Assembly (NCBI RefSeq): GCF_014646575.1
Contig: NZ_BMNN01000007.1
Span: forward strand, 1-64,000
DNA from: Halopseudomonas pertucinogena
GTDB lineage: Bacteria > Pseudomonadota > Gammaproteobacteria > Pseudomonadales > Pseudomonadaceae
Length of the DNA: 64,000 bases
Direction: 5' to 3'
Part shown: positions 16,536 through 29,200 of the stretch, piece after piece
How the letters are laid out: each line of letters begins with the position of its first letter
Position numbering within the stretch: the first letter of the stretch is position 1
Notes under the pieces: generated by a model
Database searches by the model: none
Told to the model about the DNA's origin: nothing
What the model saw: the letters and a program-made list of their open reading frames with translations, nothing else
Program-made: the position numbers and the translations under genes

Positions 16536-18303
16536 ATGCAGAAACTGATCAGGCAGGCCTGGTTTCCGGCTCTGCTGCTGTTATTGCTCGGCTTGATGAT
16601 CTGGAGCAACGAGCTGGCCACGCTGGCCGCCGGTGTCGGCTTGTTCGTGCTCGGCATCGGCCGGCTGGAAGAGGGCTTCCGGGCGCTGTCGGGCGGTGCC
16701 CTGGAGCGCTGGCTGAACTGGAGTACCGACGGTCTCGGTAAGAGCCTGCTGGTAGGCGTGGTCAGCACTGCACTGGTCCAGTCCAGCACGCTGGTCACGC
16801 TGCTGGGCATCGCCTTTCTCAGCGCCGGTCTGATCAATACCCTGGGCGGTGTCGGCCTGGTGTTGGGCGCCAACCTGGGCACCACCTCCGGCGCCTGGCT
16901 GATCGCCCTCGCCGGGCTCAAGCTGAACATGGCGCAGCTGGCGATGCCGATGCTGGCATTCGGTGTGTTTCTTGCCCGCCGCGATGAAGCCGGCTGGCGC
17001 GGAGGCGGGCTGGCACTGCTGGGCATCGGCCTGCTGTTCCTGGGCATCGATCTGATGAAGACCGGCTTCAGCGGCTTCGAAGGGGCGTTCGATCTCAGCC
17101 GCCATGCCGTTGACGGCTGGTCGGGGGTGCTGCTGTTCGTGCTGCTCGGCGCGCTGGCCACGGTGATCATGCAGTCCAGCCATGCCACCCTGGTGCTGAC
17201 CCTGGCTGCGCTGGCGCTGGTCATCGGCGCCAACCTGGGCTCCACCGCCACCGCACTGTTTGCGGCGATCGGCAGCAACAATGCCGGGCGGCGCATTGCC
17301 GCTACCCATCTGATCTTCAATCTGGTCACCGCCGGTGCGGCGCTGCTGTTGCTGCACCAGCTGATGGCGGCGGTGGAGTGGCTGGCGGAGCTGGGTGGCC
17401 TGGCCGCCGATGCGCACATGCTCAAGCTGGCCATCTTCCATACCCTGTACAACCTGTTCGGCCTGGCGCTGGTGCTGCCCTGGAGTTTCTATCTGGTACG
17501 GTTGCTGGAGCGCTGGCTGCCGGATGACGACCCGGCAACGACAGCGGGGCGGCTCAGCGAGCAATCCCGTGCCCGGGCAAGATACATCAACGAGTCGGCG
17601 CTGCTGCACGCCGATACCGCCCTGCGGGTGCTCGAACAGGAACTGCACCACCTGGCGGGCCTGAGCCGTCAGGTGGTGGCTACTGCGGTGTATCTGCCCG
17701 ACGACTTCACCGCGATGGGCCCGGCAGCCCTTCACGAAGCGGTACGCCAGCCGGTTCCCATGGCCCTGCGGGAGGACGCCGAGGCGCTCTATGAGCGGCA
17801 CATCAAGGGCATCTATGCCGATATCGTCGAGTTCATGTCGCGGATGGACGTGTCGCTGCTGCCCGAACAGCAGCAGGCAATGCTCAATCTTTCCATGGCG
17901 GCGCGCGATCTGGTCACCGCTGTGAAGGCGGCCAAGCACCTGCAGACCAACCTGCGCCGACACATCGACAGCAACCAGCCGACGCTGCGCCGGGCCTATG
18001 ACCGGCTGCGCGAGCAGTGCGGGCTGACATTGCTGGAGCTGCGCGACTGGCCGGACGCCGCGGCCGGCCAGGAACGGCTGCAGCAGATCGAATCAAGCGA
18101 GGCGCGGGCGCAGCTGTTCATGGATGGGTTTCAGCATGAGCTGCATCAGCAGCTGCGCAATCGGGAACTGGATGGCTGGCAGGCCACCTCGCTGCTCAAT
18201 GATCTGCACTACATGCAGCGGATCCATCGGCATCTGCTGCGGGCCCATGCGGGGCTGGGGCAGTATGTGCCGGGCGACGAGCGGCAGCGGCGGGAAGAGG
18301 TGG

Positions 18304-18317
<14 letters not shown>
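16536..18317 (+). CDS. Na/Pi cotransporter family protein (NptA/YjbB-like)
   Basis: 593-residue inner-membrane protein. The membrane domain (about residues 1-320) has the inverted-repeat QSS motifs of Na/Pi symporters: VQSSTLVT at 81-88 followed by GANLGTT at 111, and MQSSHATL at 212-219 followed by GANLGST at 231. The C-terminal half, about residues 340-580, is helical and PhoU-like (ESALLHADTALRVLEQELHH). It should move phosphate with Na+ or export it. The second QSS-to-GAN interval is 18 residues against 29 in the first repeat, suggesting an 11-residue in-frame loss. The stop overlaps the convergent ggt gene by 14 bases. Confidence 0.87.
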
Positions 18318-21390
<3,073 letters not shown>

Positions 21391-21394
<4 letters not shown>

Positions 21395-22953
21395 GGGTTG
21401 AGCTCCGCGGGTTCGTCGAGGGTGTCGGCGGGCTCGACTGCCGGCTGCTCGGGTATCGCCCGGGCCGGGCCGACGGTAATGACCAGACGCTGCTGCGGGT
21501 CGAAATGCCGGGCGAACGCCTGCTGGATATCTTCAGTGGTAAGCGCCTGCACCTGATCAAGGAACAGCTGCAGATGGTTCAGCGGCAGGCCATAGAAGCC
21601 GATGGCGCCCAGCTGGGCCACAATCGCTGCGTTATTGGCGGTGCTCAGCGGGAACTCACCGTTGATCTGGCGCTTGGTGCGGATCAGTTCCGCTTCGGTC
21701 GGGCCTTCGCTGATGAATCTGTCCAGGCTTTCGTGGATGACCGACAGGGCCAGATCCACCTGATCGGCACGGGTCTGCATGCTCACCATCACCGGGCCGG
21801 TGGCCTGCATCGGGATCAACCTGCTGCTGACCGAGTAGGACAGTCCACGGGTCTCACGGATCTCTTCCATGAGCCGTGAGCCGAAGCCGGAGCCACCGAG
21901 AATCTGGTTGCCGACATAGAGCGCGGCGTAGTCAGGATCATGGCGACTGATGCCATGCTGGCCGACCAGCACGTGGGTCTGCTGGCCATCGAAGTCGATA
22001 TGCCGGTGGCTGCTGGCGATCGGCGCCGGCTCCGGAATCACCTCCGCCGCCGGCCCTGCGGGCAGGGCATCGGCCAGGCGCTGGGCGATACGCTCGGCCC
22101 TGTCCCGGTCGATCGCGCCGACCATGGCGATCACCGCATTGCCCGCGCTGTAGTATTGCTGGTGGAACCGGCGCAGGTCGTCGATCTGCAGCTGGCCCAG
22201 GCTCTCGGCGGTGCCCTCCGGCAGGCTGCCATAGGGATGGTCCGGATAGAGATCGGCCCAGAAGGCCTCACTGGCCAGCGAGGCCGGACGCTGCAATCGC
22301 AGCCGCAGGCTGGCCAGCAGCTGGTTGCGCAACCGCTCGAAGGCCTCGTCCGGGAAACTGGGGCGGGAGACGACGCTGGAGAACAGGGCCAGAGCCGGGT
22401 CCAGCTTGTCTGCAGCGGTGAGGCTGCGCAGCCCGACCAGCGCCATATCCCGGTGCGAGCTGTTGGAGAATTCGGCACCCAGCTGTTCGAAGGCAGCCGC
22501 GATGGCTCCGGTATCCTTGTTTCCGGTGCCCTCGTTGAGCATGGCGTTGGTCATCATCGCCAGGCCGGGCTGTTCCCCGTCCCGGCTGGCCCCCGCCGCA
22601 AACAGCACCTGCACATCCAGCATCGGCAGCTCATCGGCGGCCATGAAATAGACCCGGGCACCCTGTTCGGTCACCCAGTGCTGCAGGTCCAGGTTGCGTC
22701 GCGCCGGCGGCTGGTCCAGGTCGACGCTCTGCAGGGATTCCAGTTCCGGGAGCAGCTCCTCCACGGCGTCCGGTGGTTCGCTGCCGGCTACCTCGCTGCT
22801 GACAGCCTCGGTAGCGGCCGCCGGCTGGCTGTGTTCGGCGGGAGCCGGTATCGGCGCCTGCGGCGCCGGCTCGTAGAGCAGCCAGACGAACACGGCGAAT
22901 ACGGCAAGGGTAAGCAGCGCGGCGGTCCAGCGCCTTGCGGAATGGGCAGCCAT
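21391..22953 (-). CDS. M16 peptidase-like protein lacking the catalytic motif
   Basis: 520 residues. The N-terminus has a transmembrane anchor (AALLTLAVFAVFVWLLYEP) then a Pro/Ala/Glu-rich linker, placing the body in the periplasm. Both M16 halves are present, but where the active subunit has HxxEH this one reads GLAMMTNAMLNEG, so the zinc-binding residues are missing. The C-terminal half keeps the arginine-tyrosine pair (REIRETRGLSYSV region), which binds peptide. This is the inactive partner expected in a two-subunit M16B protease. It overlaps the active subunit gene by one base (TGATG) and rsmD by four bases. Confidence 0.88.
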
Positions 22954-24317
22954 CAGAGCGCCTCCTCGGTTACGGCGGGCAGAACTTCGGCACGGGTCAG
23001 CCGTTCCGGTACGAGATAGCGCCGGGCCACATCACTGATCTGTTCCGGGGTGATGTTCTGCAGGGCGTCGATATCTTCATCCAGCAGGGTCCAGGGCAGG
23101 CCGATGCTCTCGAGCATGCCGATCCGGTTGGCCTGATGGCTGATGCTGTCCTGGGCATAGACCAGCTGCGCGGTCATCTGCGCCTGTACCCGGTTCAGCT
23201 CTTCGGGACTGGGCGGCGTCTGCTGCAGTTGCTCGATCTGCTGCCACAGGGCTTGCTCCAGCTGTTCCAGGGAGATGTCCCGGGACTGGTTGGGAATGCC
23301 GCTGAGCAGGAACAGGCTGTCGCCCCGGGCGAAGCCGTCGTAATGGGCCGACGCCGAGGTGGCCACGGACTCGCCACGCTCCAGATGGGTGGCCAGGCGC
23401 GCGCTGTAACCGCCGTCGAGAACCGCGGCCAGCAGGCGCAGGGCGTGCACGTCCGCGGCCTGCTCGGCGGTGGTCAGACTCGGCACGTTGAAGCCCAGCA
23501 GCAGGCTCGGCATCTGCACCGGCAGGCGCAGGGTCAGACTGCGCTCGGCGCCGCCGGGCAGTTCCAGCGGGGCGCGCTGCTCCGGAACCGGCCTGTTGCT
23601 CAGGGGAGCGAAGTAGCGGTCGACAAGACTGCGCACTTCCTCCAGCTGGACGTCGCCGACGATCACCAGCACCGCATTGCTTGGCTGATAATAGAGGTCG
23701 TACCAGTTGCGCATGTCCTCGACAGTGAGTCGGTCCAGGTCGTGCATCCAGCCGATTACCGGCTGGGCGTAGGGGCTGGCCATGTAGGCCTGGGACAGGA
23801 AGCGCTCGTAGGCCAGGCTGTTGGGGTTGTCATCCACCCGCAGCCGGCGCTCCTCCTTGATCACTTCCATCTCCCGCAGGAACTCGTCCTCGGGCAGTGT
23901 CAGGTTATGCATGCGCTCGGCTTCCAGTTCCAGCGCAATGGCCAGCTGATCGCGGCTGAGGATCTGGTAATAGGCGGTGTAATCGCGGGAGGTAAAGGCG
24001 TTTTCCTGAGCGCCGAGGCTGCTCAGCAGGCGTGATGCCTGGCCCGGGGCCAGCCGCTCGCTGCCCTTGAACATCATGTGCTCCAGCGCGTGGGACAGGC
24101 CGGTCCGCCCGGGCGGCTCGTAACTGCTGCCGACGCGGTACCACAGTTGGGAGACCACCACCGGGGCGCGATGATCCTCGCGCACTATGACCTTGAGACC
24201 GTTATCCAGGGTGAACTCGTGGGTGGGTTGCCGCGTGTCGCTGGCCGAGGTGCTGCCGGCCAGGCCGAGCAGCAGCAGGAAAACCGTGTATACAAGGGAG
24301 CGCCGCGCCGTATGCAT
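22953..24317 (-). CDS. M16 zinc metallopeptidase, catalytic subunit
   Basis: 454 residues from the ATG at 24317 behind AGGATTGAAC. A signal sequence (SLVYTVFLLLLGLAGSTSA) sends it to the periplasm. The inverted zinc motif HxxEH is intact: SHALEHMMF, with His76, Glu79 and His80, followed by the distal Glu region ELEAERMHNLTLPEDEF. The C-terminal M16C domain follows. It pairs with the next gene, which lacks HxxEH, in the arrangement found upstream of ftsY in pseudomonads. Peptide degradation or outer-membrane quality control is likely; the natural substrate is unknown. Confidence 0.93.
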   Translation of the reverse strand: MHTARRSLVYTVFLLLLGLAGSTSASDTRQPTHEFTLDNGLKVIVREDHRAPVVVSQLWYRVGSSYEPPGRTGLSHALEHMMFKGSERLAPGQASRLLSSLGAQENAFTSRDYTAYYQILSRDQLAIALELEAERMHNLTLPEDEFLREMEVIKEERRLRVDDNPNSLAYERFLSQAYMASPYAQPVIGWMHDLDRLTVEDMRNWYDLYYQPSNAVLVIVGDVQLEEVRSLVDRYFAPLSNRPVPEQRAPLELPGGAERSLTLRLPVQMPSLLLGFNVPSLTTAEQAADVHALRLLAAVLDGGYSARLATHLERGESVATSASAHYDGFARGDSLFLLSGIPNQSRDISLEQLEQALWQQIEQLQQTPPSPEELNRVQAQMTAQLVYAQDSISHQANRIGMLESIGLPWTLLDEDIDALQNITPEQISDVARRYLVPERLTRAEVLPAVTEEAL

Positions 24318-24443
24318 GTTCAATCCTGTGGCTTGCATGGGTCATACCGCCGATGGCGGAAGTGGGGTAGGATAACCCAACCTCCAACGCGCAGGCCAAG
24401 GGTCTCCATCCCGGTCGGCGCCAGACTCAGATAGTGATCGTTC

Positions 24444-25706
24444 ATGTTTGGTTCCAAAGACAAGCCAGAGCATCCCCAGCAGGGCCCCGACCGCGGCGAT
24501 GATGCCCGCGGTGGCAAGAAGGGCCTGTTCGGCTGGATGCGCCGCAAGGCCGATGAGCCGGCCAGCGAAACCCCTGCACCTTCAGACGTGCCCGTACCCG
24601 AGCAGGCATCGATTCCTCAGGCATCCGCCGCCGAGGCCGCTGCATCGGTGGAGAGCGCAGCACCCAGCCAGCCGGCCGCTCAGCAACCCAGTCATGACCT
24701 GGCCGCCCGCCAGGCTGCCGAGCAGCTGTTCGGCGGGCTCAGCGAGCAAACGGCTCCCGAGCCGCCGCAACCGCAGGAAGAGCCCAGGGGATTCTTCGCG
24801 CGGATGCGCGCCGGGCTGTCCAAGACCAGCGCCAACCTCGGTGAGGGCATGGCCAACCTGTTCCTCGGCGAGAAGGAAATCGACGACGAGCTGCTGGAAG
24901 AGATGGAGACCCGTCTGTTGATGGCCGATGTCGGCATCGAGGCGACGACCCTGATCATGGAGTCGCTGCAGCAGCGGGTGCGGCGCCGCGAGCTGTCCAA
25001 CCGCAATGCCTTGTACCGGGCGCTGCAGAATGAACTTGAACGCCTGCTGGCCGATGTCGCCAGGCCCATGCAGGTCGACGCCGGCAAGAAGCCCTACGTG
25101 ATCCTGGTGGTGGGCGTGAACGGTGTCGGCAAGACCACCACCATCGGCAAGCTCGCCAAACGCCTGCAGGGCGAGGGCAAACAGGTGATGCTGGCGGCCG
25201 GAGACACCTTCCGTGCCGCAGCGGTCGAGCAGCTGCAGGTATGGGGCGAGCGCAACAATATTCCGGTAATTGCCCAGCACACCGGTGCCGATTCCGCTTC
25301 GGTGGTCTTCGATGCGCTGCAGGCCGCTCAGGCCCGCGGCGCTGACGTGCTGATTGCCGATACCGCCGGTCGTCTGCACAACAAGGACAACCTCATGGAC
25401 GAGCTGAAGAAGGTCAAGCGGGTCATGGCCAAGCTCGACCCCGAAGCGCCCCACGAGGTGCTGCTGGTGCTGGATGCCGGCACCGGCCAGAACGCCATCA
25501 GCCAGACCAAGCTGTTCGACCAGGCAGTGGGCCTGTCCGGACTGGTGCTGACCAAGCTGGACGGCACCGCCAAGGGCGGGGTGATCTTCGCGCTGGCCAA
25601 GCAGTTCGGCCTGCCGATCCGCTTCATCGGCGTGGGTGAGCAGATCGATGACCTGCGGCCGTTCACGGCGCCGGAGTTCGTCAAGGCGCTGTTCGGACGC
25701 GAGTAG
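24444..25706 (+). CDS. ftsY: Signal recognition particle receptor FtsY
   Basis: 420 residues. The first roughly 115 residues form an acidic/proline-rich A domain, and the rest is the conserved NG GTPase domain. P-loop GVNGVGKTT is at residues 224-232. Further motifs are DTFRAAAVEQL, DTAGRLHNKDNLMDEL, TKLDGTAKGG and GVGEQIDDLRPF. FtsY docks ribosome-SRP complexes at the inner membrane. It leads the ftsY-ftsE-ftsX cluster; ftsE starts three bases after its stop. The divergent M16 pair begins 126 bases upstream. Confidence 0.98.
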   Translation: MFGSKDKPEHPQQGPDRGDDARGGKKGLFGWMRRKADEPASETPAPSDVPVPEQASIPQASAAEAAASVESAAPSQPAAQQPSHDLAARQAAEQLFGGLSEQTAPEPPQPQEEPRGFFARMRAGLSKTSANLGEGMANLFLGEKEIDDELLEEMETRLLMADVGIEATTLIMESLQQRVRRRELSNRNALYRALQNELERLLADVARPMQVDAGKKPYVILVVGVNGVGKTTTIGKLAKRLQGEGKQVMLAAGDTFRAAAVEQLQVWGERNNIPVIAQHTGADSASVVFDALQAAQARGADVLIADTAGRLHNKDNLMDELKKVKRVMAKLDPEAPHEVLLVLDAGTGQNAISQTKLFDQAVGLSGLVLTKLDGTAKGGVIFALAKQFGLPIRFIGVGEQIDDLRPFTAPEFVKALFGRE

Positions 25707-25709
25707 CCG

Positions 25710-26372
25710 ATGATCCGCTTCGACCAGGTCAGCAAGCGATACCCCAACGGCCACCAGGGACTGGACAGCCTGAGTTTTCATATCCGCACCGGGGAGATGG
25801 TCTTCATCACAGGCCATTCCGGTGCCGGCAAGAGCACCCTGCTGAAGCTGATCATGTGCATGGAGCGGCCCAGTTCCGGCCATGTGCATGTCGGTGGCCA
25901 GAACCTGCGCGACCTGCGCAGCCATGACATTCCCTACCTGCGCCGCCAGGTAGGCGTGGTATTCCAGAATCACCAGCTGCTGTTCGATCGCACCGTGTTC
26001 GACAATGTGGCGCTGCCATTGATCATCAACGGCACCCCGCGGGACGAGATCGGCCGCCGGGTGCGTGCCGCGCTGGACAAGGTCGGTCTGCTGAAGAAGG
26101 AAAGCATGTACCCGATCGCCCTGTCCGGTGGTGAGCAGCAGCGGGTCGGCATTGCCCGGGCGGTGGTGCACAAGCCGGCCCTGCTGCTGGCCGACGAGCC
26201 CACCGGCAACCTGGACCCGGCTCTGTCCGCCGAGATCATGGGGCTGTTCGAGGATTTCAACCGGGTCGGGGTGACCGTGATCATTGCCAGCCACGACCTG
26301 CCACTGATTGCCAGACTGGATCATCGGATGCTGACTCTGCACGAAGGCCGACTGCTGGCGGATGGAGCCTGA
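25710..26372 (+). CDS. ftsE: Cell division ATP-binding protein FtsE
   Basis: 220-residue ABC ATPase. Walker A GHSGAGKST is at residues 35-43, the signature LSGGEQQRVGIARA, Walker B LLLADEPTGNLD and the switch histidine in IIASHD. With FtsX it forms the membrane complex that activates periplasmic amidases at the division septum. It begins three bases after ftsY and its stop lies one base before the ftsX start. Confidence 0.98.
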   Translation: MIRFDQVSKRYPNGHQGLDSLSFHIRTGEMVFITGHSGAGKSTLLKLIMCMERPSSGHVHVGGQNLRDLRSHDIPYLRRQVGVVFQNHQLLFDRTVFDNVALPLIINGTPRDEIGRRVRAALDKVGLLKKESMYPIALSGGEQQRVGIARAVVHKPALLLADEPTGNLDPALSAEIMGLFEDFNRVGVTVIIASHDLPLIARLDHRMLTLHEGRLLADGA

Positions 26373-26373
26373 A

Positions 26374-27375
26374 ATGGCTACCAACCCAGGCAAGACGACT
26401 GACAAGCGGCCGGCGAAGGCCAGCGGTGCTGCCCGCTCACAGCGCAACTGGCGCCACCCGCTGCGCAGCTGGGCCAACAGCCATCGCGACAGCGCCCGGC
26501 TGGCTTTGCGGCGAATGGCGCATGCCCCGTTCAGCACCTTGATGATAGTGCTGGTGATGAGCATAGTGCTGGCCTTGCCGATGGGGCTGGCGGTGCTCAT
26601 CGACCAGGTCGAGCAGCTCGGGGTGGACTGGCAACGGGCAGCCCAGCTCTCGGTCTATCTTGAAGACGAGGTGGATGCCGCGGGTGCGGCCGAGCTGCAG
26701 CAGCAGATCGAGGCGCGGCCGGACGTGGCTGCCACGGAGCTGCTGGACCGGGAGCTGGCGCTGGTCGAATTCCAGCAGCACTCGGGTCTGGGCGATGCGC
26801 TCCAGCAGCTTGCCTACAACCCGCTGCCCAACCTCATTCTGGTAACGCCGCACAGCATCGAGGGCGGTGCGGCGGCGCTGCAGCCCCTGCGGGATCAGCT
26901 GGCGCGGTTGCCGGGTGTCGACGAGGTGCAGATAGACCTGTTGTGGGTCGAGCGGCTGACGGCGATCCTGAAGATGCTCGAGCGGTTCACGGCAGGATTG
27001 GCGACACTGCTGATCATTGCCCTGCTGCTGGTCATGGCCAACACCATCCGACTGGCAATCGAAAGCCGCCGGGAAGAGATTCTGGTGGTCAAGCTGGTTG
27101 GCGGCACCGATGCCTTCGTACGCAGGCCGTTCCTCTATCTTGGACTCTATTATGGTGCCCTGGCCGGTGTACTCGCCTGGCTGCTGGTGCTGGCCGGACT
27201 GTACTGGCTCAACCTTACCGTCGAGCAGGTCGCCGCGCTGTATCAGAGTGACTTTGCCCTGGCCGGCATGCCAGTGTCGGACGGCGTGATGCTGGTGGCT
27301 GGCGGCATGCTGCTGGGGCTTGCCGGCGCCTGGCTCGCGGTCGGCCGTCATATTCGCGAAATCGAGCCGCAGTAA
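26374..27375 (+). CDS. ftsX: Cell division protein FtsX
   Basis: 333 residues from the ATG at 26374, which has GGAG six bases upstream; an ATG at 26362 inside ftsE is less likely. After a basic N-terminal tail there are four membrane segments: TLMIVLVMSIVLALPMGL; then, after a periplasmic domain, GLATLLIIALLLVMANTIRLA; the GALAGVLAWLLVLAGLYW segment; and the final LVAGGMLLGLAGAWLAVG. It is the membrane half of FtsEX. The conserved ESRREEILVVKLVGGTDAFVRRPF stretch (in parts) marks the FtsX/permease core. Confidence 0.96.
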   Translation: MATNPGKTTDKRPAKASGAARSQRNWRHPLRSWANSHRDSARLALRRMAHAPFSTLMIVLVMSIVLALPMGLAVLIDQVEQLGVDWQRAAQLSVYLEDEVDAAGAAELQQQIEARPDVAATELLDRELALVEFQQHSGLGDALQQLAYNPLPNLILVTPHSIEGGAAALQPLRDQLARLPGVDEVQIDLLWVERLTAILKMLERFTAGLATLLIIALLLVMANTIRLAIESRREEILVVKLVGGTDAFVRRPFLYLGLYYGALAGVLAWLLVLAGLYWLNLTVEQVAALYQSDFALAGMPVSDGVMLVAGGMLLGLAGAWLAVGRHIREIEPQ

Positions 27376-27432
27376 CATGTAAGGCATTGATTAATAACTG
27401 TATTTATTCGTACATATGAACTTTGCCCAGCA

Positions 27433-27461
27433 TTCCATGTCAGATCTCTGAATGCTACAAT
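27433..27461 (+). promoter_or_regulatory. Candidate rpoH promoter
   Basis: TACAAT at 27456-27461 (5 of 6 to consensus) with TTCCAT 17 bases upstream at 27433-27438. It is 87 bases before the rpoH ATG. A second weaker pair, TTGATT (27387) with TACATA (27411), lies further upstream; multiple rpoH promoters are common. Confidence 0.35.
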
Positions 27462-27547
27462 CGGGTGTCCGGCTCGCAGGCCCGGCCTGCTTGAGCCACG
27501 TCCCGACCGGACGCAAAAGGGGTCTTTCAACCATTTGGAGTCCAAAC

Positions 27548-28411
27548 ATGAGCACTGCTTTGCAGCCCGTACATAATCTGTCGCCAGGTGCCAACCTGGA
27601 GGCCTATGTTCAGACCGTAAGCAGCATCCCGATACTCAGTGTCGAGGAAGAGCGCGAGCTGGCTGACCGTTTGTACTATCACCAGGATCTTGACGCAGCC
27701 CGGCAGCTGGTCATGTCGCACCTGCGTTTTGTCGTGCACATCGCTCGCAGCTATGCCGGCTACGGCCTGGCCCAGGCCGATCTGGTGCAGGAAGGCAACG
27801 TCGGCCTGATGAAGGCGGTGAAGCGCTTCAACCCCGAAATGGGCGTGCGCCTGGTGTCCTTTGCCGTGCACTGGATCCGCGCCGAGATTCACGAGTTCAT
27901 CCTGCGCAACTGGCGCATCGTCAAGGTGGCTACTACCAAGGCCCAGCGCAAGCTGTTCTTCAACCTGCGCAGCGCCAAGAAGAAGCTGGCCTGGCTGAAC
28001 CAGGACGAGGTCGATGCGGTGGCGGCCGACCTGGGCGTGGCGGCGCGGGAAGTGCGCGAGATGGAAAGCCGCCTGTATGGCCAGGACCTGGGCTTTGACG
28101 GCGCCAGCGACGACGATGACGACGCGACCTATGCGCCGGTGCACTATCTGGAAGACAAGCGGTACGATCCGGCCGTGCAGATGGAAAACGCCGACTGGGC
28201 CGACAGCTCGACCCAGCAACTGCAGGAAGGGCTGGCGCAGCTGGACGAGCGCAGCCGCGACATTCTCTACCAGCGCTGGCTGGCCGAGGAGAAGGCGACC
28301 CTGCATGAGCTGGCGGCGAAGTACCAGGTCTCGGCGGAGCGCATTCGCCAGCTGGAAAAGAACGCCATGAACAAGTTGAAGAAGCAGATCAATATCGACG
28401 ACGCAGCCTGA
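27548..28411 (+). CDS. rpoH: RNA polymerase heat-shock sigma factor (sigma-32)
   Basis: 287 residues from ATG 27548, with GGAG eight bases upstream; the frame is open 32 codons earlier but that stretch is intergenic promoter sequence. Region 2 is seen as [19 protein letters not shown] and [19 protein letters not shown], the RpoH box as [14 protein letters not shown], and the region 4 helix-turn-helix as [19 protein letters not shown]. It directs transcription of chaperone and protease genes. It follows ftsX by 172 bases and ends at a clear intrinsic terminator. Confidence 0.98.
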   Translation: MSTALQPVHNLSPGANLEAYVQTVSSIPILSVEEERELADRLYYHQDLDAARQLVMSHLRFVVHIARSYAGYGLAQADLVQEGNVGLMKAVKRFNPEMGVRLVSFAVHWIRAEIHEFILRNWRIVKVATTKAQRKLFFNLRSAKKKLAWLNQDEVDAVAADLGVAAREVREMESRLYGQDLGFDGASDDDDDATYAPVHYLEDKRYDPAVQMENADWADSSTQQLQEGLAQLDERSRDILYQRWLAEEKATLHELAAKYQVSAERIRQLEKNAMNKLKKQINIDDAA

Positions 28412-28429
28412 TATTCTCCGGCGCAGATC

Positions 28430-28462
28430 AAGGGGCATCCATTCGGATGCCCTTTTGCTTTT
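28430..28462 (+). terminator. Intrinsic terminator of rpoH
   Basis: AAGGGGCATCC (28430-28440), loop ATTC, GGATGCCCTTTT, then GCTTTT. The stem is 8 bp perfect, extended by one wobble pair, and ends in a T-rich tail 19 bases after the stop codon. Confidence 0.88.
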
Positions 28463-28494
28463 ATCGTTTCGCATCGCAGGGAAAGGGGAGCTGC

Positions 28495-29091
28495 ATGAAC
28501 GCACGCATGGGTTTACGGATCGGCACACTGGTCGCGGTGGTGCTGCTCACGCTGCTGGCGCTGGACCGCTGGCGCGCCGAGCAGGAAGCGGGCCAGCCGC
28601 TGGCCTGGAAGGCTGCTTACGAGGCAACGCTCTGGGCGCCCCTGCGGGAACGGCTGCTGACCCTGGCTGATGTGGAGCGCACGCTGGGCAAGGGAAGCCT
28701 GTGGATGATCAGCGCCGACGGCGAGCCGCGGCTGGTCAGCCGCCACCCGCTGGACTCCGATGGCCAGCGCTGGCGGTTGCAGGCGGTGATCGGCCTGGAC
28801 GAGGAGCGCACCAACAGTCTGGTGGAAGCGCAGGCCTGGCAGCCGGACATGGCTGACCAGGCGGTGTCGCCGGCGGTTGCAGCCGCGCTGGCGCAGTATC
28901 CGGTGGAGCGATTGAGCGTAATGCCCGAGGAGCCGCTCAGCGCGCAGAAGGTGATTGCGACATTCGGCGTGGCGGACTGGCACATGCCGGTAGAAGGGGG
29001 CGAAGCCTGGATATATGGCCGCCAGGGAGTCGTGGTATCCGTGAGCGAGGGCGAAGCCCATTCGGTGATGTTCGGTCTGCGCCAGGAGTGA
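28495..29091 (+). CDS. Membrane-anchored protein of unknown function
   Basis: 198 residues from ATG 28495 behind AAAGGGGAG. One N-terminal transmembrane anchor (GLRIGTLVAVVLLTLLAL, about residues 7-24) is followed by a periplasmic domain with no motif I recognise. The domain includes MISADGEPRLVSRHPLDSDGQRW and ends GVVVSVSEGEAHSVMFGLRQE. It sits alone between the rpoH terminator and the hemN promoter, so it is probably monocistronic. Confidence 0.65.
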   Translation: MNARMGLRIGTLVAVVLLTLLALDRWRAEQEAGQPLAWKAAYEATLWAPLRERLLTLADVERTLGKGSLWMISADGEPRLVSRHPLDSDGQRWRLQAVIGLDEERTNSLVEAQAWQPDMADQAVSPAVAAALAQYPVERLSVMPEEPLSAQKVIATFGVADWHMPVEGGEAWIYGRQGVVVSVSEGEAHSVMFGLRQE

Positions 29092-29107
29092 CCAGGTGCG
29101 CCCTGCG

Positions 29108-29149
29108 TTGATTCGCCTCAATGCAACCCGGCCCGTGGTGCCATACAAT
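29108..29149 (+). promoter_or_regulatory. Anr/FNR-type promoter of hemN
   Basis: TTGAT-TCGC-CTCAA at 29108-29121 matches 9 of 10 positions of the FNR/Anr box TTGAT-N4-ATCAA. A good -10 TACAAT is at 29144-29149. With a start about 7 bases downstream (29156), the box centre is at -41.5, the class II activation position. Confidence 0.78.
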
Positions 29150-29200
29150 CACACGCAAGAATAGCCGGGTTCCGGCCGGCGATGATGAGGGCGAGCACCC

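Noticed and set aside
24582-26600. 672-residue frame antisense to ftsY and ftsE
   Set aside because: Opposite to two unmistakable genes; no domain and no ribosome site.
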